Shown: positions 8,551-16,396, numbered from the stretch's first letter. The stretch: 64,000 bases of DNA from Stenotrophomonas sp. 610A2 (GCF_030549615.1 NZ_CP130832.1:434001-498000); one strand, 5' to 3'. The notes: generated from the sequence alone by a model not told the origin. Numbers and translations are program-made.

Positions 8551-9824
8551 GCGGTCGTCTCCGGCTGTGTCAGCCAGAATTCGTTCGACCTGCGCTCGGC
8601 CAGCGCATCGACCACGCGGCGGGCGCTGCGGATGCCATCTTCGTGGAAGCCCCAGCCCCAATACGCACCGGCGAACCAGGTGTGGCGCTGGCCCTGGATC
8701 TCGGCCCAGCGCTGTTGTGCGGCGACGGCGGCATGATCATGCACCGGGTGTGCATAGCGCATGCGTCGCAGCACCTTGCCTGGATCGATTTGTGCGGTGT
8801 TGTTGAGCGTCACCACCAGCGGCGTATCGCCCGCAATCCCCTGCAGCAGGTTCATGTAGTAACTGACCGTGCATGGCGCATCGGCAGCCTGCGGCACGTG
8901 CGCGTTCCACGCGGCCCACGCCTTGCGGTTGCGTGGCAGCAGGGAGGCATCGGTATGCAGTACCACTTCATTGTGCTGGTAGCTGATGGCACCCAATACC
9001 TGTTGCTCAAGCGGGTCCGCATCGTCGAGCAGGCGCAGGGCCTGGTCGCTGTGGCAGGCCATGATCACCTCGTCGAAGCCTTCGACACCTGCGGTGCTGT
9101 AAACCCGCGCGCCGTCGGGTTCGCGCTCTACCTTCCAGACTGCGCATTCAAGCCGTTCGCGTACCTGCCAACGCGCACGCATGGCATCGATGTAGCGCGC
9201 GGAGCCGCCTTTGACCACGCGCCATTGCGGGCGCCCGCTGATCTGCAGCATATGGTGGTTGGCCATGAACTGGACCAGGTAGCGCGCTGGGAACTCCCGC
9301 ACGGTCGCGGTCGGCGACGACCAGAGTGCCGACGCCATCGGCAGCAGGTGTTCCTCGACGAAGGCTTCGCCGTAGCGCTCGCTGCGCAGGTATTCGCCCA
9401 GCGTTGGGCCGTCGCCGCCATCCAGCAGTGCCGGTGCATCACGATAGAAACGGCGCAGGTCGCGCAGCATGCCCCAGAAGCGTGGCGAAACCAGATTGCG
9501 GTGCTGGCAGAACAGACCGTCGAGGGAAGTTGCGTTGTACTCCACGCCGCTGCGTTCGCTGCGCATGGAGAAACTCATCGTGGTGGGCTGCGACTCGACT
9601 TCGAGCTCGTCGAACAGCGCGCTAAGCAGCGGGTAGTGTCGCGGGTTGAAGACAATGAAGCCGGTGTCCACCGCCATCTGCGTCCCGCCCACCTGCAGCG
9701 CGTGGGTGTGGGTGTGGCCGCCGAGGTAGTCGTTGGCCTCGAACAAGGTGACCTCGTGCTCGCCATCCAGCCACCAGGCGCTGGCCAGCCCGGCGATTCC
9801 CGAACCGATGATCGCGATACGCAT
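8547..9824 (-). CDS. FAD/NAD(P)-binding oxidoreductase (amine-oxidase fold, COG2907 type)
   Basis: The product is 425 aa. It starts with a dinucleotide-binding motif MRIAIIGSGIAGLASAWWLDG, followed by the FAD-ribose acidic residue in 'VTLFEANDYLGGH' and the second glycine-rich motif of flavin amine oxidases. It also contains 'MASALWSSPT', 'VVKGGSARYIDAM' and the terminal 'WFAGAYWGWGFHEDGIRSA'. The family is often mis-annotated as amine oxidase. In this operon a fatty-acyl desaturation or oxidation role is more likely. It begins one base after the desaturase stop. Confidence 0.85.
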   Translation of the reverse strand: MRIAIIGSGIAGLASAWWLDGEHEVTLFEANDYLGGHTHTHALQVGGTQMAVDTGFIVFNPRHYPLLSALFDELEVESQPTTMSFSMRSERSGVEYNATSLDGLFCQHRNLVSPRFWGMLRDLRRFYRDAPALLDGGDGPTLGEYLRSERYGEAFVEEHLLPMASALWSSPTATVREFPARYLVQFMANHHMLQISGRPQWRVVKGGSARYIDAMRARWQVRERLECAVWKVEREPDGARVYSTAGVEGFDEVIMACHSDQALRLLDDADPLEQQVLGAISYQHNEVVLHTDASLLPRNRKAWAAWNAHVPQAADAPCTVSYYMNLLQGIAGDTPLVVTLNNTAQIDPGKVLRRMRYAHPVHDHAAVAAQQRWAEIQGQRHTWFAGAYWGWGFHEDGIRSARRVVDALAERRSNEFWLTQPETTA

Positions 9825-9825
9825 G

Positions 9826-10782
9826 TCAGTTCCTCGCCTTGGCCAGCACCCAGGCCGGGATCGGCTTGAGTTCCTTGACCAAACCCAGCATCGCCATCAC
9901 CCGCAGGCCATACCAGGTCAGGTCGATCTCCCACCAGCGGAACCCCTGCCGCACGGTGCCGGGGAAGAAGTGGTGGTTGTTGTGCCAGCCTTCTCCAAAA
10001 GTGATCAGCGCCAACCAGAAGTTGTTACGGCTGTCATCGCGGGTGTCGAATCGGCGGCGACCGAAGCGGTGCGCCAATGAATTGATGGTGACGGTAGCGT
10101 GGAACAGCACCACGGTGGAGACGAAGAATCCCCATACCAGCAGTTGCATGCCGGAGGTCTGCAGGCCCGGTGCCCCGCGCTCGAGCACGGCACCCAATGC
10201 ATACAGTGCTGCGGCCAATAGCAGTGGCACGACGGTGTCGAAGCGGTCCAGCCAGCGCAGCTCCGGAAAGCGCGCAAGGTCGGGGATGCGCTGCATGTCG
10301 GTGGCGAAGGCGCCACGGGTCAGGAACCAGCCCATATGGCTGCGCCAGAAGCCACCGGTCTGCGGCGAGTGCGGGTCCAGAGGCTGATCGGCATGGCGAT
10401 GGTGGTGGCGATGGTGCGCTGCCCACCACAGCGGCCCGCGTTGCACGCTGGCTGCGCCTATCACCGCGAACACGAACTGCACCGGACGGGATGCCTGGAA
10501 GGTGCGGTGGGAGAAGTAGCGGTGGTAGAACCCGGTGATCGCGAACATCCGGATTGCGTACAGGGCAAGTGCGACGGCAACCGCTGTCCACGACACCCCA
10601 ACCCAGATCACCCCCAGGCAGCCGACGTGCAGCAAGGCAAAGGGCAGGGCCCGCATCCAGTCGATGCGCTCCCCGTGCTGCCCGTTGCCTGCGTCGTCGT
10701 CGGCGCTGGCGGTATCGAACCAGCGGCGCACGGTGCGCAGCAGGCTCTGACTGCGGCGGGGGAGGGGCGCTGCGGAGGACAT
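9826..10782 (-). CDS. Acyl-CoA/acyl-lipid desaturase (membrane di-iron)
   Basis: The product is 318 aa from the ATG at 10782. The three histidine boxes of stearoyl-type desaturases are visible: 'HRYFSHRTF', 'HHRHHHRHAD' and 'GEGWHNNHHFFPG', between hydrophobic pairs. It introduces a double bond into a saturated acyl chain using di-iron and oxygen. The frame also has an ATG at 10869 that overlaps the upstream stop. I prefer 10782 because a copy of the shared TGCATCC-N16-CGTA promoter element lies at 10816-10842, inside the extra residues, and the domain starts well after 10782. If 10869 is used the protein is 347 aa. It supplies unsaturated chains for the methyltransferases downstream. Confidence 0.87.
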   Translation of the reverse strand: MSSAAPLPRRSQSLLRTVRRWFDTASADDDAGNGQHGERIDWMRALPFALLHVGCLGVIWVGVSWTAVAVALALYAIRMFAITGFYHRYFSHRTFQASRPVQFVFAVIGAASVQRGPLWWAAHHRHHHRHADQPLDPHSPQTGGFWRSHMGWFLTRGAFATDMQRIPDLARFPELRWLDRFDTVVPLLLAAALYALGAVLERGAPGLQTSGMQLLVWGFFVSTVVLFHATVTINSLAHRFGRRRFDTRDDSRNNFWLALITFGEGWHNNHHFFPGTVRQGFRWWEIDLTWYGLRVMAMLGLVKELKPIPAWVLAKARN

Positions 10783-10815
10783 GGAAGCGTTCTCGACGGG
10801 TTTGCTTGCTTCCTC

Positions 10816-10842
10816 TACGCAGCGCGGCGGCGATTGGATGCA
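10816..10842 (-). promoter_or_regulatory. Predicted ECF-sigma promoter before desaturase
   Basis: Read on the minus strand this is TGCATCC, 16 bases, CGTA. It is identical in both boxes and in spacing to the elements at 11662, 11698 and 14336. A start site about 7-8 bases beyond CGTA would leave a leader of about 25 bases before the ATG at 10782. It makes the desaturase and everything downstream separately inducible within the operon. Confidence 0.65.
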
Positions 10843-10865
10843 GTGACCTGGTGATTCGACCTGAG

Positions 10866-11633
10866 TCATCCCGGGCCGGCCCCGCATCGCGGTACCAGCG
10901 CTTGCTGCAGCTCCGCCTGCCATTGCGATGCCGAGCCCTCCACCGCCGGCTGCGCGAAGCGCACCGTCACCTGCGGGTAGTCACCGCGGGCATCGCGCAG
11001 ATTGCTGGTGCCACGGAATTCCAGCAGGCGCCGGTCAGCGTCGGCGTACACCAGCGACAGGCGCGGTGCGATCGCCCCGTACCAGGCATCCAGCTGCACC
11101 TCGATGGACTGGGCGGGCATTCCCTGCCAGCGCACCGCGCCGCTACGCCGCACCTGTACGGGATAGAAGCGTTGCCGACCGGGCACCAGGAACTGCAAGG
11201 TCAGCCGCTCGCCTTGCATCAACCGCTGCCAGTGGCTGCGCACGGCGGCATCGAAGCCAGCATCGATCACTGCATCCGGCGGAAGTGGCAGCCGCTGGGT
11301 CCGCGTCCTTGCCTGCGTGCCCTCCTTCCAGTTCAGCTGCACGCCGCTGGCCGTCACCTCGACGTTTGCCGCCTGCCCGCTACGGCGGTCTTCCAGGCGA
11401 AAGGCGGGGGCCTGAACCGGGCCGTTGACCCGCATCTGCTTGCGCGCGAAGGGCTCGCCGCCGGGGCACAGGTAGTGCACCCAGCGCTCGTTTGCGTCGC
11501 CTGCGCCGCGCTGCCAGTGCACTTCCCGGTAGGCGACCGCGCCGGCCGCCGTGGTGGCAATACCTTCGCGGCGCAGCAGCGGCGCGGCCCATGCCGCCAA
11601 GGGCAGGCACAACAACAGGCAGGCCGTGCGCAT
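10866..11633 (-). CDS. Exported hypothetical protein of the lipid-stress operon
   Basis: The product is 255 aa. An N-terminal signal peptide (MRTACLLLCLPLAAWAAP) with a cleavage site near residue 16 sends it to the periplasm. The mature part is beta-rich, with 'YREVHWQRGAGDANERWVHYLCPGGEPFARKQMRV', 'LTLQFLVPGRQRFYPVQVRRSG' and 'RLLEFRGTSNLRDARGDYPQVTVRF'. That pattern resembles DUF3108-like outer-membrane-lipid-associated proteins, but I cannot assign the family with certainty. It is the first gene of the minus-strand operon and starts about 22 bases after the predicted start site of the divergent promoter. Confidence 0.7.
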   Translation of the reverse strand: MRTACLLLCLPLAAWAAPLLRREGIATTAAGAVAYREVHWQRGAGDANERWVHYLCPGGEPFARKQMRVNGPVQAPAFRLEDRRSGQAANVEVTASGVQLNWKEGTQARTRTQRLPLPPDAVIDAGFDAAVRSHWQRLMQGERLTLQFLVPGRQRFYPVQVRRSGAVRWQGMPAQSIEVQLDAWYGAIAPRLSLVYADADRRLLEFRGTSNLRDARGDYPQVTVRFAQPAVEGSASQWQAELQQALVPRCGAGPG

Positions 11634-11661
11634 GGCGGTATCCGCGGTTGAATGCAGTGCC

Positions 11662-11688
11662 TACGGTTGGGACTGGCAAATGGATGCA
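11662..11688 (-). promoter_or_regulatory. Predicted ECF-sigma promoter of the lipid operon
   Basis: On the minus strand: TGCATCC, 16 bases, CGTA. It lies 29 bases upstream of the first operon gene (start 11633). It is divergent from, and only nine bases away from, the matching element for the sigma gene. The form is close to the TGATCC...CGTA-type promoters of the RpoE/ChrR (ECF11) group as I remember them. Confidence 0.7.
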
Positions 11689-11697
11689 TCAACCCCG

Positions 11698-11724
11698 TGC
11701 ATCCAAACGCTGCCCCTGCGCGTA
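11698..11724 (+). promoter_or_regulatory. Predicted autoregulatory ECF-sigma promoter
   Basis: TGCATCC, 16 bases, CGTA on the plus strand, upstream of the ECF sigma gene. Same boxes and spacing as the three minus-strand copies. It implies that the sigma factor drives its own operon, which is usual for ECF systems. Confidence 0.7.
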
Positions 11725-11846
11725 GCAAGGACACCACATTCACTCCAGCGCCGCCCACGCAGATGTACCCTGATCCCGGCAAAACCCCTTCCCCATTCGA
11801 CACCGCGCGGATCGTGTCCAGTTCACAGCAGCTGAGCAAAGAGCCA

Positions 11847-12386
11847 ATGAACTGGACCGTCGACATGGACGGTGTGGCGCGGCTGCGTGACCGCGACTGT
11901 TTCATGCGCATCTACGACCATTTCATGCCGCGGCTATGCGTCTACCTGCGTGGTCTGGGCGACCCTGAGGCGGTGGCCGAGGAGTTGGCGCAGGAATGCC
12001 TGCTGCGGCTGTGGCTGCGCGCGGCCGACTTCGACCCGGCGCAGGGCGCGCTCAGCACCTGGCTCTATCGCATCGCGCGCAACCTGCACATCGACCGCGT
12101 GCGCCACGAGCGCAGCTGGACGTTGGTGCAGGCGGCGGTGGAAAACGCTGCTGCCAGCGACGTGCTCGAGCGCAGCAGTGCCGAGCAGTTCGCCGACCAT
12201 GCGCGGCTGCGGCAACGCATCAACGAACTCTCTGCCGTGCAGGCGCGGCTGGTACGGATGTCCTACTTCGAGGCGAAGAGCCACGGTGAGATCGCGCAGG
12301 CCTTGGGAATGCCCCTTGGTACGGTGAAGTCACATCTGCGTCGCGCCTTCCTGCTGCTGCAGTCCAAGGTTGGGGGTGCGGCATGA
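11847..12386 (+). CDS. ECF RNA polymerase sigma factor, ChrR-partnered (ECF11-like)
   Basis: The product is 179 aa from MNWTVDMDGVARL; an ATG at 11763 would add 28 residues but has no ribosome binding site. Region 2 is 'FMRIYDHFMPRLCVYLRGLGDPEAVAEELAQECLLRLWLRAADFDP...LSTWLYRIARNLHIDRVR' and region 4 is 'LSAVQARLVRMSYFEAKSHGEIAQALGMPLGTVKSHLRRAFLLL'. It recruits RNA polymerase to stress promoters. The stop overlaps the start of the next gene, a ChrR-type anti-sigma factor, the arrangement of the singlet-oxygen RpoE-ChrR pair in Rhodobacter. The four TGCATCC-N16-CGTA elements nearby are its probable targets. The inducing signal here is inferred to be singlet oxygen or a related oxidative insult. 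Confidence 0.9.
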   Translation: MNWTVDMDGVARLRDRDCFMRIYDHFMPRLCVYLRGLGDPEAVAEELAQECLLRLWLRAADFDPAQGALSTWLYRIARNLHIDRVRHERSWTLVQAAVENAAASDVLERSSAEQFADHARLRQRINELSAVQARLVRMSYFEAKSHGEIAQALGMPLGTVKSHLRRAFLLLQSKVGGAA

Positions 12387-13063
12387 ATCCGCATCACCAC
12401 CTGCACGAGTCGACCTTGATGAGTTATGCAGCCGGTGCCCTGCAGGCGCCGTTAAGCATCGTTGCCGGCGCCCATCTCGAACAGTGCCCCCACTGCCGCA
12501 AGCGCCTGCGCGATGCCGAAGCAGTCGGCTCGGCATTGCTGGAGCAAACCCAGCCAGTGCTTGAGGAAGCAAGGCGCGAAACACTGCGCGCCGCCATGCT
12601 GGCGCAGCTGCTGGAGCCCAGCACGGCTGCAATGCCGGAGCAGAAGCCAGAGCGCCCCTTGCCACCCGAGCGGCCACAGGCCGACCCGGAGTATCTGCCC
12701 GCATCGCTGCATCCTTACTTCGGCGACTCGTTGGGCAGCCTGCGCTGGCGCTGGATGGCACCGGGTGTGCATTGCATCCGCGCGAAGCAGATGCCGTCAC
12801 TGATCATGCTGAAGATCGCACCGGGCAAGTGCCTGCCGATGCACAGCCATGGCCGCAGTGAGCTGACCCAGATCCTGCGCGGCTCCTACAATGATGCCTT
12901 GGGCCTGTTCGCCCCCGGCGACGTGGCGGACCTGGATGGCGACGTCGAGCACCAGCCGGTCACTGCCCCCGGTGTGCCATGCATCTGCGTGTCGGCGCTG
13001 GATGCACCGCTGGTATTCAGCGGTTGGCTGGCGCGCAAAGTGCAGCGCTTCGTCAAACTCTAG
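12383..13063 (+). CDS. chrR: ChrR-type zinc/cupin anti-sigma factor
   Basis: The product is 226 aa. The N-terminal zinc anti-sigma domain has the 'GAHLEQCPHCRKRL' motif (H-x3-C-x2-C) with an upstream histidine in 'HHHLHEST'. The C-terminal domain is a cupin with 'GKCLPMHSHGRSELTQILRGSYND', including the paired histidines and glutamate that bind the second zinc in ChrR, and 'DVEHQPVTAPGVPCICV'. It holds the sigma factor inactive until the cupin senses the signal. ATGA overlap with the sigma gene makes the two translationally coupled. Confidence 0.9.
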   Translation: MNPHHHLHESTLMSYAAGALQAPLSIVAGAHLEQCPHCRKRLRDAEAVGSALLEQTQPVLEEARRETLRAAMLAQLLEPSTAAMPEQKPERPLPPERPQADPEYLPASLHPYFGDSLGSLRWRWMAPGVHCIRAKQMPSLIMLKIAPGKCLPMHSHGRSELTQILRGSYNDALGLFAPGDVADLDGDVEHQPVTAPGVPCICVSALDAPLVFSGWLARKVQRFVKL

Positions 13064-13082
13064 ACCGCACGGGACGCAGCCG

Positions 13083-13766
13083 ATGAATGATGCCGGACGC
13101 CTGAAGATCGTGTTGACCGGCGCCAGTGGGTTGGTCGGTCAAGGCGTGGCGTTGGCTTGCGCGGGCTCCGTGCACGTCAAGCGCACGGTCGCGCTGGTGC
13201 GGCGTGCAGGCGGCTTGGTGACGGCGACCGAAGAATTGGTGCTGGAGGATTTCCAGCAGGCGCACCGCCGCCGTGCCGACCTGGTTGGCTTTGATGCCTG
13301 TTTCTATTGCGCCGGTGCGCCACCGATTGGCACCGCCGAGGATGAGTACCGTCGGGTCACGCTGGACACCACGCAGGCGCTTGCACAGACCTGGTTCGCC
13401 GCCAATCCGCAGGGCATGTTCCTGTATGTTTCCGGCGCCCACGCCAACCCTGAAAGCCACATCATGCCGCTGCGGATCAAGGGCGAGACCGAACAAGCCT
13501 TGGCGCGGCTGCCAGGACGGACGGTGATGCTGCGGCCGGGCGGTGTGCGCCCGGTTGCCGGCACCGGCACCCGCCATGGCCTGCTGAAGCCGCTCTATGT
13601 GCTGGGCGGGCCACTGATGCAGCTTGCCGGCGCGGCGCTGCCGTCGATGGTCACCAGCAACCTCAGCCTCGGCCGCGCGATGATCGCGTTGGCACGCATG
13701 GACGATCCACCGGGTGTGGTCGAGTGCGCACAGATAAACCAGCTTGGGGATGCCGACGCGGCGTGA
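13083..13766 (+). CDS. NAD(P)-dependent SDR/epimerase-like protein
   Basis: The product is 227 aa. It starts MNDAGRLKIVLTGASGLVGQGVALAC, an extended-SDR nucleotide-binding motif (T-G-A-S-G-x-x-G). 'FDACFYCAGAPP' follows, then 'MFLYVSGAHANPESHIMPLRIKGETEQAL', where the usual YxxxK is not present in standard form: the lysine of 'IKGETEQAL' is conserved but the tyrosine is lost, as in atypical SDRs of the NmrA/YwnB type. It lies 19 bases after chrR in the same operon, so it is co-induced. A role as redox sensor or reductase is possible; the substrate is unknown. Confidence 0.75.
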   Translation: MNDAGRLKIVLTGASGLVGQGVALACAGSVHVKRTVALVRRAGGLVTATEELVLEDFQQAHRRRADLVGFDACFYCAGAPPIGTAEDEYRRVTLDTTQALAQTWFAANPQGMFLYVSGAHANPESHIMPLRIKGETEQALARLPGRTVMLRPGGVRPVAGTGTRHGLLKPLYVLGGPLMQLAGAALPSMVTSNLSLGRAMIALARMDDPPGVVECAQINQLGDADAA

Positions 13767-13810
13767 GCTCGCAAGCGCAACGCGGTGCAGACCGAGGATG
13801 TTGCGTCTGC

Positions 13811-14296
13811 TTACAGCAGCCCCGGGTTCGCCTGCCAGACGGCGTAATTGAGCACGCTGGCAAAGCTCACCCACGCCAGGTAGGGCAGCAGCAGGCAGGC
13901 CGCCAGTTTGTGGATACGCCAGAACGCAATCAGCGTGGCGACGATCATTACGAGTAACAGCAGGATGTCGGCGAAGGCCAGAGCGCCCTGCTTCCAGCCG
14001 AAGAACAGCCAGCTCCACAGTGTGTTGAGGCCTAGCTGCAGCAGGTACAGCGTCAAGGCCGGCGCAGCAGCGCGCCAGCCGCGTTCACGCCACACGAGAA
14101 AGGCCGCCAGCGCCATCAGTGCATACAGCGCAGTCCACACCGGACCGAACAGGCTTGCCGGCGGCGCCCACGTGGGCAGCGCAAGGCTGGCGTAGAAACT
14201 GGCGGCGGAGATGGAGGCGCGTGCGCCCAGCGCAGCAGCCAGGAAGGTGATCAGGAACCAGCCGGTGAATCCGAGTAGCTGTCTGCGCATCTGCAT
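13811..14296 (-). CDS. tspO: TspO/MBR family tryptophan-rich sensory protein
   Basis: The product is 161 aa from MQMRRQLLG. It has five hydrophobic helices and the TspO signatures 'YASLALPTWAPPASLFGPVWTALYALMALAAFLVW', 'LNTLWSWLFFGWKQGALAF' and 'LPYLAWVSFASVLNYAVWQAN'. The family binds porphyrins and other tetrapyrroles in the outer or inner membrane and can degrade protoporphyrin in light and oxygen. It is convergent with the SDR gene. A TGCATCC-N16-CGTA element lies 40 bases upstream, placing it in the same predicted sigma regulon as the lipid genes. That fits a photo-oxidative role, since free porphyrins generate singlet oxygen. Confidence 0.88.
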   Translation of the reverse strand: MQMRRQLLGFTGWFLITFLAAALGARASISAASFYASLALPTWAPPASLFGPVWTALYALMALAAFLVWRERGWRAAAPALTLYLLQLGLNTLWSWLFFGWKQGALAFADILLLLVMIVATLIAFWRIHKLAACLLLPYLAWVSFASVLNYAVWQANPGLL

Positions 14297-14335
14297 GTCT
14301 GTTATGTCCTCTACGGCGTGATCAGATGGCACTGT

Positions 14336-14362
14336 TACGAAGCAGCGTGGGATTTGGATGCA
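14336..14362 (-). promoter_or_regulatory. Predicted ECF-sigma promoter of tspO
   Basis: On the minus strand: TGCATCC, 16 bases, CGTA, immediately upstream of tspO (start 14296). The leader would be about 30 bases. It matches the three elements in the sigma/lipid cluster exactly in boxes and spacing. Confidence 0.65.
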
Positions 14363-14484
14363 TGCTTTATCGCCGTCTCTACCGAACTGAGGCGCGAGGG
14401 ATCTTTTTGTTCTCTACCTTCCAGTTGCGTCCCTTGCGATCACTCTGCATGCGCGATGGATGCATCGGGACGGCACCCACACTG

Positions 14485-15084
14485 TCATGCAGCTGCGGAA
14501 GTCCGCAGCTGCAGGGAGTCCAGCAGAACCTGCCACAGTGCATCGCGGCGGGCGGTCATGGTTTCGCGCCCGGCATAGACAAGCTCAACGAACAGACTCT
14601 CGACGATGCCGACGAACGCTATTCCGTAGCGCGTGCGTTGTTCCTGTGAGATCGCTTCAGGCACCGAAGACTGCAGCTGCTGCAGGAAGCCATCGCGGAG
14701 CAGTTCAAGGAAGCCTTCATAGGCGTGACCGATGACCTCCTTGTGCTGCACCGGTGGCAGGAACACCGTGCGCAGCAGGTAGCGGAGGTGTACGGAAGCG
14801 TCATAGCGGTCGGCGATCGACTGCACATAGTGGGCGCCAGGGCCCTCGGCAGGGGCTGGCCCAGACAGGGCATCGTCGGCGAATGCACTTTCCACGGCGA
14901 CGGCATCTGCCAGTACCTGCAGGTAGAGCGCGTCCTTGCCTGCGAAGTGCGAGTACAACGAGGCCTTCTTGATACCGATCATCGAAGCGATTTCGTTGAG
15001 CGATGCGCCGTCATAGCCAGTGATGGCGAAGTGCGCCAGTGCGGCTTCGCATACGCGCTCGACTGCGGGAGATCGGGTTGTCAT
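14485..15084 (-). CDS. TetR-family transcriptional regulator
   Basis: The product is 199 aa. The N-terminal helix-turn-helix is typical: 'VCEAALAHFAITGYDGASLNEIASMIGIKKASLYSHFAGKDALYLQVL'. The C-terminal ligand domain includes 'LRYLLRTVFLPPVQHKEVIGHAYEGFLELL'. The gene follows the MFS exporter by 23 bases on the same strand and is probably co-transcribed. The 16-bp palindrome upstream of the exporter (16381-16396) is the likely operator, so exporter and repressor would be derepressed together. A broken paralogue lies at 21.8-22.2 kb. Confidence 0.88.
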   Translation of the reverse strand: MTTRSPAVERVCEAALAHFAITGYDGASLNEIASMIGIKKASLYSHFAGKDALYLQVLADAVAVESAFADDALSGPAPAEGPGAHYVQSIADRYDASVHLRYLLRTVFLPPVQHKEVIGHAYEGFLELLRDGFLQQLQSSVPEAISQEQRTRYGIAFVGIVESLFVELVYAGRETMTARRDALWQVLLDSLQLRTSAAA

Positions 15085-15107
15085 TGTCTGGATCCTGTTG
15101 GAGGCCG

Positions 15108-16331
15108 TCAGTGTTGCAGATCAACGCGTGTTCCACTGCGCGAGATCATCCTTGCGCTGGCTGATGTCAGCGCCACGGTGAGCATGCCTGCAAGTGTCAG
15201 GAAGCCCAACCAATGCGTCGGGCTGCTCTGCGCGACCTTGGCTGCCAGTGGCGTTGCCACGGCGCCGAGCATCAACGGCGCGGCGCCAAGCACCGCTGCA
15301 CTGGCGCCCAATGCGGTACTGCGACTGGCCAGGGCGATCGACATCAGCGTTGCTTCCGAAATGCCCAGTCCGCCAAGCGCGAGGAACATGCCCATGACAA
15401 TTCCCACCAGCCCGACCCCGCTGAGGGTGGAGAGCAGGCCGATGCCTGCGCCGATCAGCATCATCAATACGCCGGCCATCGCCAGCGCTTCGATGCGGAA
15501 ACGGGTGACCAGCTTGGCGCTGCTCATTGCGCCCATCAGCACGGCCAGGCCGGTGGCGCCGAACACCAGGCCGAAGCCGCGCCCGGACATCCCGTAGACC
15601 GTCTGGTAGGTATAGGAGGCGGCGCCGATATAGGCGAACAGGAAGAAGAACACCGATGCCAGCGCCAGCGCAGGCAGCAGGAAACGTGGCGAGCTGACGA
15701 TGCCGGCGTAGGTATGCATCACGGTTGCCGGTTCAAGCACCGCACGGTCTTCGGGCTTCAGCGTCTCGCTGAAATTGAGCAGGGTATTGCCCAGTACGAC
15801 TGCACCGATGGCGGCGAGCGCCAGGAACACCGCACGCCAACCGAAGGCCTCGCCAATCAATCCACCTGCGGCGGGGGCAAGCACGGGGCCAAGACCCTGG
15901 ATGGTCATCAACAGCGCGAACAACTGGGCAGCGGCCACGCCTTCAGCCACATCACGCACGCTGCTCATTGCGGTGACCAGCGCGAGCGATGCGGCCAGCC
16001 CTTGGATGAAGCGGGCAATGATCAGGCTTTCAACCGAGTTCGCCGCAGCCGCCCAGAGCGATGTGGCCACAAACACGGCGATGGCCAGCAGCAGTGGGCG
16101 GCGCCGGCCCAGTGCGTCGATCACCGGGCCGAACAGCAGTTGCCCGGCACCCATGGCCAACAGGAATACGGTCAGCGACAGCTGCACGGTGGCGAAAGGC
16201 GCACGCAGTTCGCTGGCCATTACCGGCATCGATGGCAGGTACATGTCGATGGACGCCGGCCCGAGCAGGGTGATCAGTCCCAAGGTGATTGCGATGCGTG
16301 GCGACTTGTTGGCGACGGGATTGGGGGGCAT
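15108..16331 (-). CDS. MFS drug efflux transporter, Bcr/CflA type
   Basis: The product is 407 aa from MPPNPVANKSPRI, with an AGAAGAG ribosome binding site. It has twelve hydrophobic segments. The start 'ITLGLITLLGPASIDMYLPSMPVMASELRAPFATVQLSLTVFLLAMGAGQLLFGPVIDALGRRRPLL' carries the Bcr/CflA motifs (S-I-D-M-Y-L-P and G-P-x-x-D-x-x-G-R-R-x-P). It exports small toxic molecules by proton antiport. The TetR gene downstream and the palindrome at 16381 show that it is probably substrate-inducible. An ATG at 16373 is a less likely start. Confidence 0.88.
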   Translation of the reverse strand: MPPNPVANKSPRIAITLGLITLLGPASIDMYLPSMPVMASELRAPFATVQLSLTVFLLAMGAGQLLFGPVIDALGRRRPLLLAIAVFVATSLWAAAANSVESLIIARFIQGLAASLALVTAMSSVRDVAEGVAAAQLFALLMTIQGLGPVLAPAAGGLIGEAFGWRAVFLALAAIGAVVLGNTLLNFSETLKPEDRAVLEPATVMHTYAGIVSSPRFLLPALALASVFFFLFAYIGAASYTYQTVYGMSGRGFGLVFGATGLAVLMGAMSSAKLVTRFRIEALAMAGVLMMLIGAGIGLLSTLSGVGLVGIVMGMFLALGGLGISEATLMSIALASRSTALGASAAVLGAAPLMLGAVATPLAAKVAQSSPTHWLGFLTLAGMLTVALTSASARMISRSGTRVDLQH

Positions 16332-16380
16332 TGCGGGCTCTTCTGTGTATTCACTGGCAAGGAGGCGGGTCAAGTGACAT

Positions 16381-16396
16381 TACCTACCGGTAGGTA
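16381..16396. promoter_or_regulatory. Perfect 16-bp palindrome, TetR operator candidate
   Basis: TACCTACCGGTAGGTA is a perfect dyad 50 bases upstream of the MFS start and overlaps the expected promoter. TetR proteins bind palindromes of about this size. The TetR gene of the same operon is the likely ligand. Confidence 0.75.

Noticed and set aside
11771..11776. TGATCC as the -35 box of the sigma gene promoter
   Set aside because: No CGTA-type -10 follows at suitable spacing, whereas TGCATCC-N16-CGTA at 11698 matches three other promoters exactly.
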